64,000 bases of DNA, taken from positions 85,216 through 149,215 of the forward strand of contig NZ_JADYUM010000008.1 of the NCBI RefSeq assembly GCF_021531815.1. Reading direction: 5' to 3'. This document shows, in pieces, positions 1 to 7,430 of this stretch (the first letter of the stretch is position 1; every line of letters starts with the position of its first letter). The DNA is from Pseudoflavonifractor phocaeensis. GTDB lineage: Bacteria > Bacillota > Clostridia > Oscillospirales > Oscillospiraceae. A program made the position numbers and the translations under genes. Under the pieces are notes generated by a model that searched no databases, was not told the origin of the DNA, and saw only the letters and a program-made list of their open reading frames with translations.

Positions 1-2
1 TG

Positions 3-167
3 ATCGGTGGGCTTTTCTTTATTGCAGTCTTCGGTTATTATGTGGTTGGGCGCCTCGGCCGCTTTTTGGACAGAGGCGGGATCTCGCCCTATTGGGACGC
101 AGAAGAGGAAGAAGTCGCAAAAAAACAGGAGGCCGCGGACTCCCAGTCTCATAAAGATACATATTAA
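3..167 (+). CDS. C-terminal end of an unrecognised membrane protein (partial)
   Basis: The open frame enters from the left edge and stops at TAA 165-167, leaving 54 residues. It begins with a hydrophobic stretch (IGGLFFIAVFGYYVVG) that looks like a last transmembrane helix. A basic/aromatic turn and an acidic, lysine-rich cytoplasmic tail follow. It lies 54 bp upstream of kdpD on the same strand, so it may be the end of the same operon. It does not look like the end of KdpC. I do not recognise the family; the rest of the gene is outside the window. Confidence 0.5.
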   Translation: MGGLFFIAVFGYYVVGRLGRFLDRGGISPYWDAEEEEVAKKQEAADSQSHKDTY

Positions 168-221
168 ATTGGGCGTGTCCCAGAAAGGACGCCTATTTTT
201 TCACAGAGAGGAGCAACTACC

Positions 222-2915
222 ATGCAGGATGATCGAAGGCCGGATTCCGACCGTCTGCTGCGGAGCATCCAGCAAGCGGAGGAACCGGCTGGCGGCCGGC
301 TGAAGATATTCTTCGGTTATGCCGCAGGCGTTGGCAAGACCTACGCCATGCTGGAGGCCGCCCAGCGGGCCAAGGCTGCTGGCGTGGATGTGGTAGCAGG
401 GTATATCGAGCCCCACACCCGGCCGGAAACCATGGCTCTGTTGAATGGGCTGGAGCAGCTGCCGGTCAAACACATTCCATATAAAGGCATCGAACTACGG
501 GAATTTGACCTGGACGCCGCTTTGGAGCGGAATCCCCAGCTGATCCTGGTGGACGAGCTTGCTCACACCAATGCTGAGGGCTGCCGCCATGTAAAGCGTT
601 ACCAGGATGTGCAGGAGCTTCTGCGCGCCGGAATTGATGTTTACACCACCGTCAATGTGCAGCATCTGGAGAGCCTCAACGACAAGGTGGCCGCCATCAC
701 CGGGGTCTCTGTTGCCGAACGTATCCCGGACAGTGTCTTTGACTCCGCAAATCAGGTAGAGCTGGTGGATCTGGAGCCCGCCGACCTGCTGGAGCGGCTG
801 AGGGAAGGCAAGATCTACCGCCCCCGGCAGGCCACCCAGGCCATGGGGAACTTCTTTACGGATAAGAACCTGGCCTCCCTCCGGGAGATCGCCCTGCGGC
901 GGACAGCGGACCGTCTGGATGCCGCACCCTGGCTGGACGGTGATGAAAAGCCCAAAGCCGGCGAACATGTCCTGATCTGCCTCTCCTCCTCCCCCTCCAA
1001 CGCCAAGGTCATCCGGACCGCCGCCCGGATGGCGAAAGCCTTCCACGCCGCCTTTACCGCGCTTTTTGTGGAGACGCCTGAGTTTGCGTCCCTGTCTGAC
1101 GAAGACTGGAAGCGGATCAGCGACAATGTGCATCTGGCCGAGGAACTGGGCGCCAAAATCACCACCACCTACGGCGACGACCCGGCAGTACAGATCGCGG
1201 AGTATGCCCGCATCAGCGGCATTTCCAAAATCGTGCTGGGCCGCAGCCCCCGGCGTGCCAGTCTCCGCCGCTCCAAGAATCTGGTGGACAGGCTGAACGA
1301 ACTGGCACCGGATCTGGACGTCTATATCATCCCGGATCAGCAGACCGCCCGCCATATGAGCCATCCTTCCAGAGCACGTTCTTCACAGGAGCAGTTCTCC
1401 ATCAGGGATACGCTGAAAATGCTGGGCATCCTGGCGCTTTGCACACTGGGCGGCTATGGGTTTGGTTATCTGGGCTTCACCGATACCAATATTATCATGC
1501 TGTATCTGCTGGGCGTGCTGGTGATCTCCATGGTCACCACGGGCCGCAGTTACAGCCTCCTTTCGTCCGTCGTTTCGGTGCTGGCCTTCAACTTCTTCTT
1601 TACCGATCCCTTCTTCACCCTGCGGAGCGACCCCAGCTACATTGCCACCTTCGGCATCATGTTTATCGTGGGCCTGCTGAGCAGTTCTCTGACAACACGA
1701 GTCAAACTCCAGGCGAAGATGAACGCGGACAAGGCCTACCGCACCGCCATTTTGTTGGAATCCAGCCATAAGTTCCAGACTGCCGAAGGTACAGAGGAGA
1801 TCCTCACCATCGCCGCGCAGCAGCTGGGGCATTTGCTGGAACGGGACCTGGTGGTCTACCGGGCGGACGGAAACGGCGGACTTCTGCCAGCCATGAGCTT
1901 CCCATTCTCGGAAGAAGCCGATATGTCCGCTCTCCTGGTGCCTGCCGAGGAAGCCGTGGCGGAATGGGTCTATAAGAATAACAAGCACGCCGGCGCCACA
2001 ACGAATACCCTGCCAAACTCCAAGTGCCTGTATCTTTCTATCCGTGGAACAGGCGGCGCATTGGCCGTGGTGGGGATCTCCGTCAAGGGGGAACATCACC
2101 CACTGTTTTCCTTTGAAAAGAATCTGATGGTGGCTCTGCTGGATGAGTGCGGACTGGCACTGGAAAAAGAGATCACCATGCGGGAGAAGCAAAAGGCGGA
2201 GGCCCAGGCCAATCAGGAAAACCTGCGAGCCAACCTGCTGCGGGCCATCTCCCACGATCTGCGTACGCCCCTCACCAGCATCTCCGGCAACGCCAATATC
2301 TTGATGGAGAGCGCTAACCAGTTGGAGCCGGAAAAGAAGCAAAGCCTGTTCACCGCGATTTATGATGACGCCATGTGGCTCATTGATCTGGTGGAAAATC
2401 TTCTGTCCATCACCCGCATTGAGGACAACCGGATCAACATGAATATGGAGCCGGAAATGATCTCGGACATCTTTACGGAAGCCATGGCCCATCTGGATCG
2501 AAACGCTTCCAAGCACCACATTGAGGCAAAGCTGGATGACGATATGCTGATGGCGGACATGGATGCCCGGCTGATGGTGCAGGTGGTCATCAACATTGTG
2601 AACAATGCCATCAAATACACGCCGGATGGCTCCAACATTACCTTGTCCGCCCGGAAGTCCAATCAGATGGTGATTGTGGAGATTGCCGATGACGGCCCGG
2701 GCATCCCCGATGCGTCCAAGGAAAAGCTCTTTGATATGTTCTACACCGTGGGCAAGGAACGTGGTGACGGACGGCGGGGCCTGGGGCTTGGCCTCTCCCT
2801 GTGCAAGTCCATCATCAATGCCCACGGAGGCAAAATTGAAGCTGCCAATAACTACCCCAAGGGAACGGTATTTCGTTTTACCCTTCGGGCTTCGGAGGTA
2901 AACACATATGAATAA
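222..2915 (+). CDS. kdpD: KdpD-type osmosensitive/K+ sensor histidine kinase
   Basis: Membrane sensor kinase that phosphorylates KdpE. The 897 aa match full-length KdpD (E. coli about 894). Order: KdpD sensor domain about 20-230 with Walker A (GVGKT, Lys39) and Walker B (ILVDELAHTN); universal-stress-like domain about 245-370; DUF4118 four-helix membrane block about 395-495; GAF-like linker; HisKA with SHDLRTPLTSI (phospho-His678); HATPase with N box NAIKYTP, DDGPGIP and GLGLGLSL. The start is ATG 222 behind GAGAGGAG. It overlaps kdpE by 8 nt, so translation is coupled. No kdpABC is visible in the window; the transporter may lie upstream or the pair may control another K+ system. Confidence 0.95.
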   Translation: MQDDRRPDSDRLLRSIQQAEEPAGGRLKIFFGYAAGVGKTYAMLEAAQRAKAAGVDVVAGYIEPHTRPETMALLNGLEQLPVKHIPYKGIELREFDLDAALERNPQLILVDELAHTNAEGCRHVKRYQDVQELLRAGIDVYTTVNVQHLESLNDKVAAITGVSVAERIPDSVFDSANQVELVDLEPADLLERLREGKIYRPRQATQAMGNFFTDKNLASLREIALRRTADRLDAAPWLDGDEKPKAGEHVLICLSSSPSNAKVIRTAARMAKAFHAAFTALFVETPEFASLSDEDWKRISDNVHLAEELGAKITTTYGDDPAVQIAEYARISGISKIVLGRSPRRASLRRSKNLVDRLNELAPDLDVYIIPDQQTARHMSHPSRARSSQEQFSIRDTLKMLGILALCTLGGYGFGYLGFTDTNIIMLYLLGVLVISMVTTGRSYSLLSSVVSVLAFNFFFTDPFFTLRSDPSYIATFGIMFIVGLLSSSLTTRVKLQAKMNADKAYRTAILLESSHKFQTAEGTEEILTIAAQQLGHLLERDLVVYRADGNGGLLPAMSFPFSEEADMSALLVPAEEAVAEWVYKNNKHAGATTNTLPNSKCLYLSIRGTGGALAVVGISVKGEHHPLFSFEKNLMVALLDECGLALEKEITMREKQKAEAQANQENLRANLLRAISHDLRTPLTSISGNANILMESANQLEPEKKQSLFTAIYDDAMWLIDLVENLLSITRIEDNRINMNMEPEMISDIFTEAMAHLDRNASKHHIEAKLDDDMLMADMDARLMVQVVINIVNNAIKYTPDGSNITLSARKSNQMVIVEIADDGPGIPDASKEKLFDMFYTVGKERGDGRRGLGLGLSLCKSIINAHGGKIEAANNYPKGTVFRFTLRASEVNTYE

Positions 2916-3645
2916 GCCACAGATTCTGTTTGTAGAGGATGATACAGCCGTCGGCAATCTGATTGCCACCACGCTGGAGACCCAGAATTACCAGTTCCGT
3001 CGGGCCAGGAACGGCGCCCAGGCGGTGATGGATGCCCTTTCTTACCGGCCCGACGTGATGTTGCTGGATCTTGGCCTGCCGGACGTGGACGGTATCGACA
3101 TCATCAAAAAGATCCGCTCCTGGAGCAATATGCCCATCATCGTGGTATCTGCCCGCTCTGATGACCGTGACAAAGTTGCCGCGTTGGATGCCGGTGCGGA
3201 TGATTACCTGACCAAGCCCTTCTCCGTGGACGAATTGCTGGCCCGGCTGCGGGTGGCCCTGCGCCGGGTGCGGTATGACAGCCAGAAGACCAGTGAGGAG
3301 GCAGCCCGCTACCAGAACGGCGGTCTTGTCATCGACTACGCGGCAGGCTGCGCCTACCGGGATGGTCAGGAGCTGCATTTGACCCCCATTGAATACAAGC
3401 TGCTGTGCCTGCTGGCTAAGAACACCGGTAAGGTACTGACCCACAACTATATCATTGGTGAGATTTGGGGCGGCTCGGCCGACAATGTCACCGCTGAGCT
3501 TCCTTCCCTGCGTGTCTTTATGGCTACCCTGCGAAAGAAATTGGAAGTAGACCAGAGCCATCCCCAGTACATCCAGACTCACATCGGCGTGGGCTACCGC
3601 ATGATCCAGTGCGGCAAGGACCATGAACCGCAGGAAAATCTGTGA
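2908..3645 (+). CDS. kdpE: KdpE-type OmpR-family response regulator
   Basis: DNA-binding response regulator, partner of the overlapping kinase. The receiver domain (1-118) has the acidic pocket E10-D11-D12, phosphoacceptor Asp54 in LLDLGLP, Ser81 and Lys103 (YLTKPF). The C-terminal winged helix (about 140-238) reads as OmpR/PhoB type (HLTPIEYKLLCLLAKNTGKVLTH in outline, ending GVGYRM). At 245 aa it is slightly longer than E. coli KdpE (225), mainly in the linker and tail. The ATGAATAA overlap with kdpD points to coupled translation. A strong hairpin terminator follows about 75 bp downstream. Confidence 0.95.
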   Translation: MNKPQILFVEDDTAVGNLIATTLETQNYQFRRARNGAQAVMDALSYRPDVMLLDLGLPDVDGIDIIKKIRSWSNMPIIVVSARSDDRDKVAALDAGADDYLTKPFSVDELLARLRVALRRVRYDSQKTSEEAARYQNGGLVIDYAAGCAYRDGQELHLTPIEYKLLCLLAKNTGKVLTHNYIIGEIWGGSADNVTAELPSLRVFMATLRKKLEVDQSHPQYIQTHIGVGYRMIQCGKDHEPQENL

Positions 3646-3718
3646 CTCTATTCCGTAGTCCCAACACTTATGTATCAGGATGGTTGTGCTGTTAGAGTAA
3701 TAAAAATATCAATTAAAT

Positions 3719-3766
3719 ATCCTGCGTGTCTGGCACTCACAGAGTCAGGCATGCAGGATGTTTTAG
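3719..3766 (+). terminator. Intrinsic terminator after kdpDE
   Basis: A 16-bp stem (3719-3734 with 3744-3759, some G-U pairs) and 9-nt loop are followed by GTTTTAGTTT. The position just after kdpE fits the end of the kdpDE transcript. Confidence 0.7.
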
Positions 3767-3891
3767 TTTCACTCCATTCAGAGTCAATACAATTCGGCGG
3801 TGCAACAGTATCAAAACAAGAACGCCGTCCGCTATTTCACTGCAAAAAATGCGATGGCGTTGACAAACATACGCCATTCTATTCGATAGCA

Positions 3892-3928
3892 CAAACAGGG
3901 ACGGCAAACCTTATCGCCCCTGTTTTTT
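3892..3928 (+). terminator. Second hairpin with T-run
   Basis: AAACAGGG pairs with CCCCTGTTT and is followed by a T6 run. A smaller dyad (ATGGCGT/ACGCCAT) lies at 3852-3876. Apart from these two hairpins I see no gene in 3646-4145; the open frames there have no ribosome site or recognisable product. Confidence 0.5.
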
Positions 3929-4145
3929 AAACACACAAAACAACATCTTATGCCCCCAATGTCATTAAGTTAAGGTTTTTGCCGAACTCGCAAAAGTACC
4001 CACCCCGTTTGAATGAAGTAGGTACTTTTTGACGCAGTAAAGGTCGTTATTCTGCATGATGCCGCATTTTATATCATATCTTGGAGAAACAAAGGCAAAT
4101 CTGTTTGATAAACTGGAATTGTACAAGTTCTTTTGAAAAAGAATA

Positions 4146-4586
4146 TCATTTATCATGTTCAAGTATTGTATGATAGTCATTCACTATTTTTTCCATCGTT
4201 ATAGACTTCATGCTGGATATCAGGTTTTCTTTCAGCGTGTCATATGTTCGATCAAGTACATCCCCTATATTTCTTCCAACTGGGCAGAACGGAGATGGAG
4301 AGGAATGAACACTTATCATTTTATCAATTGCCTTCGGATCTACCGCCTCACAAATACGGTATAGAGAAATATCCTGCATCGGAACGGCAAGCGTTGCCCC
4401 GCCTGTTCCAAACTTCACATCTATGATGCCATCTTTTTTCATTGCGCTGATGATGTTTCTGATGGTAACCGGATTGCATCCTGTTGAAAGCGAGAGCAAT
4501 TCACTTGTCACTTTGTTTTCTTCACCATATTCATTTATAAATATTAAGCAGTGAACTGCAATAGAACATTTATTACTGATATGCAT
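4146..4586 (-). CDS. Rrf2-family transcriptional regulator
   Basis: A 146-aa winged-helix repressor of the Rrf2/IscR superfamily (MHISNKCSIAVHCL start; helix-turn-helix about 25-60 containing TGCNPVTIRNIISAMKKDG; wing GGATLA). The IscR three-Cys cluster is not conserved. Only Cys7, Cys13, Cys37, one in RICEAV and one in PFCPVG are present, so it is closer to YwnA-type members than to IscR. The start ATG has GGAGG upstream. It is divergent from the ferredoxin-flavodoxin gene with back-to-back promoters, so it probably controls that gene and itself. Base composition is clearly more AT-rich than the flanking DNA, suggesting recent acquisition of the pair. Confidence 0.85.
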   Translation of the reverse strand: MHISNKCSIAVHCLIFINEYGEENKVTSELLSLSTGCNPVTIRNIISAMKKDGIIDVKFGTGGATLAVPMQDISLYRICEAVDPKAIDKMISVHSSPSPFCPVGRNIGDVLDRTYDTLKENLISSMKSITMEKIVNDYHTILEHDK

Positions 4587-4607
4587 AATACAAATCCTCC
4601 GCTTGTT

Positions 4608-4636
4608 ATTCTACCATATAATTTCAATGGTGTAAA
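4608..4636 (-). promoter_or_regulatory. Promoter of the Rrf2 gene
   Basis: On the minus strand, TTTACA (4631-4636) and TAGAAT (4608-4613) are separated by exactly 17 bp. Confidence 0.6.
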
Positions 4637-4638
4637 TA

Positions 4639-4667
4639 TTGACACTACATCAGAATACAGTTATAAT
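4639..4667 (+). promoter_or_regulatory. Consensus promoter of the ferredoxin-flavodoxin gene
   Basis: Perfect TTGACA (4639-4644), 17-bp spacer and perfect TATAAT (4662-4667). It abuts the divergent Rrf2 promoter with only 2 bp between the -35 boxes. Confidence 0.8.
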
Positions 4668-4683
4668 GTTCCATATGATGTAG
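4645..4683. repeat. Inverted repeat flanking the -10 box (candidate operator)
   Basis: CTACATCA (4645-4652) and TGATGTAG (4676-4683) are perfect reverse complements that bracket the -10 element of the plus-strand promoter. This is a plausible site for the adjacent Rrf2 regulator; the assignment is inference. Confidence 0.45.
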
Positions 4684-4714
4684 CTTTATTTTTTACATCC
4701 AAGGAGGAACCAAC

Positions 4715-5470
4715 ATGAAATGCTATCAGATCGTGTTCAGCCCAACTGGCGGAACAGAAAGAGCTGCCAGAGCAATTTCGCAAAACTGGTCTCAGGTCGA
4801 CACGATTGATCTATCTGCTCCGAATACCATGTATGCAGAGATTTGTTTTGAGAGTGACTCTCTTGCAGTGATTGCAATGCCATCTTTTGGCGGCGTTGCA
4901 CCGCAGCTTGCTTTGGATCGACTTGCGATGATCAAAGGGAATGGAGCAAAATGCGTGATTGTTGCAGTTTATGGAAATCGTGCTTATGAGGATACCCTCG
5001 TCCAGATGGAGGATTGTGCCCAAAACGCCGGGTTCCAGGTGATTGCCGCCATCTCTGCAGTAGCGGAACATTCCATCATACACGAGTATGCAGCCGGAAG
5101 GCCTAATTTGGATGATTGTAAAGAACTTGCGGAATTTGGTGACCGGATTCTTGAAAAAGCCGTTTCCAACAAATTATCCAAACCTTCTGTTCCCGGCAAC
5201 AGACCATACAAAAAAGCTGGAACCGGAATGGTTCCAAAAGCCGATTCCCGTTGTACCTCCTGTGGGCTGTGCGTACAGAAATGTCCCGCAAGCGCTATCT
5301 CCGCAAACACGCCCAGAGCGACCGATAAGAGTAAGTGCATATCCTGTATGCGATGCGTGTCCATATGTCCGGTTCACGCTAGAAAGGTCAGCGGTCTTAT
5401 GACTTCTATTGCTGCAGCGGCAATAAAGAATGCCTGCTCCGTTGAAAAAGCAAACGAATTGTTTATATAA
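4715..5470 (+). CDS. EFR1-type protein: flavodoxin-like domain fused to 2x[4Fe-4S] ferredoxin
   Basis: A 251-aa cytoplasmic electron-transfer protein. The N-terminal half (1-150) is flavodoxin-like with the FMN phosphate loop SPTGGTERAA. The C-terminal half has two CxxCxxCxxxCP motifs (CTSCGLCVQKCP, CISCMRCVSICP) for two 4Fe-4S clusters. AAGGAGG precedes ATG 4715. It has its own consensus promoter and is divergent from an Rrf2 regulator, a family that often senses Fe-S or redox state. The redox partner is unknown. AT-rich codon use contrasts with the neighbourhood. Confidence 0.9.
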   Translation: MKCYQIVFSPTGGTERAARAISQNWSQVDTIDLSAPNTMYAEICFESDSLAVIAMPSFGGVAPQLALDRLAMIKGNGAKCVIVAVYGNRAYEDTLVQMEDCAQNAGFQVIAAISAVAEHSIIHEYAAGRPNLDDCKELAEFGDRILEKAVSNKLSKPSVPGNRPYKKAGTGMVPKADSRCTSCGLCVQKCPASAISANTPRATDKSKCISCMRCVSICPVHARKVSGLMTSIAAAAIKNACSVEKANELFI

Positions 5471-5490
5471 GGCTGTTTCTTATTATTCCA

Positions 5491-5522
5491 CCCCCTCCCA
5501 ACCTATTTAGATTGGGAGGGGT
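5491..5522. terminator. GC-rich hairpin after the ferredoxin-flavodoxin gene
   Basis: CCCCTCCCAA (5492-5501) pairs with TTGGGAGGGG (5512-5521). The downstream tract is only AT-rich, so this is a weak intrinsic terminator at best. Confidence 0.45.
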
Positions 5523-5598
5523 AATTTATACATTGCTTTTTCACAAGTTCTGATTTGTCTGGCTTTTATCCTCTTATACTATAAGCATAGTGTATTCA

Positions 5599-6021
5599 TC
5601 AGCTCCAATTGTTTGCTGACAGTTCCCCCATGTAGGCGTATGTCTCAGGTGCGGCGTTCCGGAATGTTTCCAAGCGTTTTTCGTTGCCGCTGTACGTGAT
5701 CCAGTAGACGAAGCAATCGGCAAAGTATTCCCGACTGTTGGTCTTGGCATAATCCCGGAGACCGGAGTTCTGCGCCTCTCCGCGGGTGACGATCTCACTT
5801 GCTGTGGCATCAGCGGGGTAGAGCTGATCTATTCCCTTTCTCCAGCTGCGTGGCCGAAAGGGTACAACGTGATAGGTGCTGCGGATCTCCTTTGGCGTTG
5901 CCCAGCGGGCCGTTCCGTGCTGGCCGTCGTCCACGGTCTTGCTCTTGATGTTGTTAAGGGAGTAGCGCTGGGAGAAGAAGGACACTGCCAGCAGGAACAC
6001 CAGCAGCCCGCCGCAGATCAA
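5599..6021 (-). pseudogene. Chimeric remnant: N-terminus of a VirD4/TraG coupling protein joined to another ORF tail
   Basis: The 140-aa frame starts with a transmembrane segment (GGLLVFLLAVSFF). It continues with the hallmark entry of conjugative coupling proteins of Tn1549-like elements (HGTARWATPKEI...VPFRP..WRKG). Within a few residues it switches to an unrelated tail (NSREYFADCFVYWITYSG...) that resembles the C-terminal helices of metallopeptidase-like proteins on such elements. The ATPase Walker motifs of TraG are absent. The junction is best explained by an internal deletion that fused two genes of an integrative conjugative element. Family matches are from memory of motifs and need a search. 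Confidence 0.6.
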
Positions 6022-6300
6022 AATAAACGGCCATGTGTTCTCGTTCGTGTGGCATCCTCCTTGTGCTTTTCGAATTTGGCGCAGAGATCATCGTTCCAGT
6101 CTTTGCGCCGCGGTGTGAGCCGCTCCACGTCCAGCCCCATATCCTCCAGCGCGTCCCTCATGCGGTCACAGGCTTCGTTGCCCGCGTCGTCGTTGTCGAG
6201 GCAGAGGTACACCGTGTCCAGCTTCGGATTCTGCCGCAGCCGATCCAGCACCGGCTGGATGGACGTGCCGCAGCAGGCTATCCATATCAAAATCCTCCTG
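6018..6300 (-). pseudogene. C-terminal remnant of a DUF3991/Toprim primase-like protein
   Basis: About 90 residues in frame before the stop read like the Toprim C-terminus of mobile-element DUF3991 proteins (VYLCLDNDDAGNEACDRM, then RRKDWNDDLCAK). The N-terminal zinc/primase part and the catalytic Glu region are missing, and upstream sequence in the frame is unrelated. Its last codons overlap the start of the TraG-like fragment, as in an intact element operon. Together they mark a decayed integrative element beside the tRNA cluster. Confidence 0.65.
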
Positions 6301-6593
6301 TAAAAAAATAAGCCGAAGCAAACCTGATTGCTCCGGCTGGTAAACGTATGATGGGCAATAGCGCCATTTTTGAATCGGGTACAACGAAAAAGGGCGCCTC
6401 TTTGATGGCTTTGACTTAACCAATAAACAGACGCCCGAAACTTCGTATATAATTTTGAGGGAAGCTTGCCCTGTTTTTCTCTTTGAAAAAGGGCGTTTTT
6501 TTCGTTTTCACCGCAAACTTCAGGAAAAGGGGAGTTCAAATCTGCCCAGTTACTCGAATTGCTCGAAAATATCCATTCTCCGCAACTCGAAAA

Positions 6594-6666
6594 TTTGAAA
6601 AAAAGAGGTCGCAACCTCCTGGAACTCTAAGCTTTGCGCTTAAAATATCCAGATTGTTGCGACCTT
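6594..6666 (-). terminator. Terminator of the tRNA operon
   Basis: On the minus strand AGGTCGCAAC (6656-6665 region) pairs with GTTGCGACCT (6606-6615 region) across a 40-nt loop that itself holds a small TAAGC/GCTTA hairpin. It ends in a C-T7 tract. It lies just past tRNA-Cys. The stretch 6301-6593 holds no recognisable gene. Confidence 0.65.
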
Positions 6667-6670
6667 ATGG

Positions 6671-6742
6671 AGGTGCCACCCAGATTTGAACTGGGGAGTG
6701 GAGCTTTTGCAGAGCTCTGCCTTACCACTTGGCTATGGCACC
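6671..6742 (-). tRNA. tRNA-Cys(GCA)
   Basis: A 72-nt cloverleaf with acceptor GGTGCCA/TGGCACC, discriminator T and anticodon loop CTGCAAA (anticodon GCA). CCA is not encoded. It is the last gene of the Val-Asp-Phe-Gly-Cys operon. Confidence 0.93.
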
Positions 6743-6771
6743 GCATGGAGCAGCAGAGTGCTCCAAAAAAT

Positions 6772-6847
6772 TGGAGCGAGTGACGAGGCTCGAACTCGCT
6801 ACCTCCACCTTGGCAAGGTGGCGCTCTACCAGATGAGCTACACTCGC
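6772..6847 (-). tRNA. tRNA-Gly(GCC)
   Basis: A 76-nt cloverleaf with encoded CCA, acceptor GCGAGTG/CACTCGC and anticodon loop TTGCCAA (anticodon GCC). Confidence 0.95.
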
Positions 6848-6879
6848 ATTTGGTCTCCCGCAGAGGAAACTGCGGGAGA

Positions 6880-6955
6880 TGGTGCCTCCGGTCGGAATCG
6901 AACCAACGACACGGGGATTTTCAGTCCCCTGCTCTACCAACTGAGCTACAGAGGC
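6880..6955 (-). tRNA. tRNA-Phe(GAA)
   Basis: A 76-nt cloverleaf with encoded CCA, acceptor GCCTCTG/CGGAGGC and anticodon loop CTGAAAA (anticodon GAA). Confidence 0.95.
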
Positions 6956-6990
6956 ATATTCCTTTTGAAACACTCAAAAGAAATAAAAAG

Positions 6991-7067
<77 letters not shown>

Positions 7068-7096
7068 AGGTAGTCCCGGGGGAGTGTGGGTCGAAT

Positions 7097-7172
7097 TGGT
7101 GGGAACAACAGGGCTCGAACCTGTGACCCCATGCTTGTAAGGCATGTGCTCTACCAGCTGAGCTATGCTCCC
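7097..7172 (-). tRNA. tRNA-Val(TAC)
   Basis: A 76-nt cloverleaf with encoded CCA, acceptor GGGAGCA/TGTTCCC and anticodon loop CTTACAA (anticodon TAC). It is the first gene of the operon, right after its promoter. Confidence 0.95.
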
Positions 7173-7203
7173 CGGTGTTGCCCGCTCTCGCGACGGCTTC
7201 GTT

Positions 7204-7232
7204 ATTATACTAAACCAGGAGGGAGTTGTCAA
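7204..7232 (-). promoter_or_regulatory. Promoter of the tRNA operon
   Basis: Perfect TTGACA (plus-strand 7227-7232) and TATAAT (7204-7209) with a 17-bp spacer on the minus strand, about 30 bp before tRNA-Val. A stable-RNA promoter is expected to be this strong. Confidence 0.85.
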
Positions 7233-7326
7233 CAGGGAAATCAAATTTTTCTGCAAAAAATTTTCTTTTAAAAAAGGCGGGTTCTGGTCAAAATAAACCG
7301 TCTTTTTGTCAGGCGGTTCCGGCTTC

Positions 7327-7355
7327 TTGACATTCCATTTTGTTGGTGACATAAT
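7327..7355 (+). promoter_or_regulatory. Promoter of pfkA
   Basis: TTGACA (7327-7332), 17-bp spacer and CATAAT (7350-7355), 75 bp before the start codon. Confidence 0.65.
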
Positions 7356-7430
7356 GATTCCACTGTGTTGAAGACGCCGGAAGCGGCGGTCTCCGCCAAC
7401 ATCAGATGTTTAGCAAGGAGGGCCCAGGTT

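Noticed and set aside
3670..3930. 86-codon frame after kdpE
   Set aside because: Runs through the kdpDE terminator and second hairpin, has no ribosome site and no recognisable motif.
3957..3969. 13-nt repeat CAATGTCATTAAG also at 49294-49306
   Set aside because: Both lie in gene-poor DNA and the flanks are loosely similar, but 13 nt is well within chance and no element boundaries are seen.
3965..4180. 71-codon minus-strand frame
   Set aside because: Overlaps the end of the Rrf2 gene in another frame, AT-rich random composition, no ribosome site.
6642..6656. 15-nt perfect repeat AAAATATCCAGATTG also at 45021-45035, both near tRNA genes
   Set aside because: One or two chance 15-mer repeats are expected in 64 kb, and the copies are not at equivalent positions of the tRNA genes or element ends.
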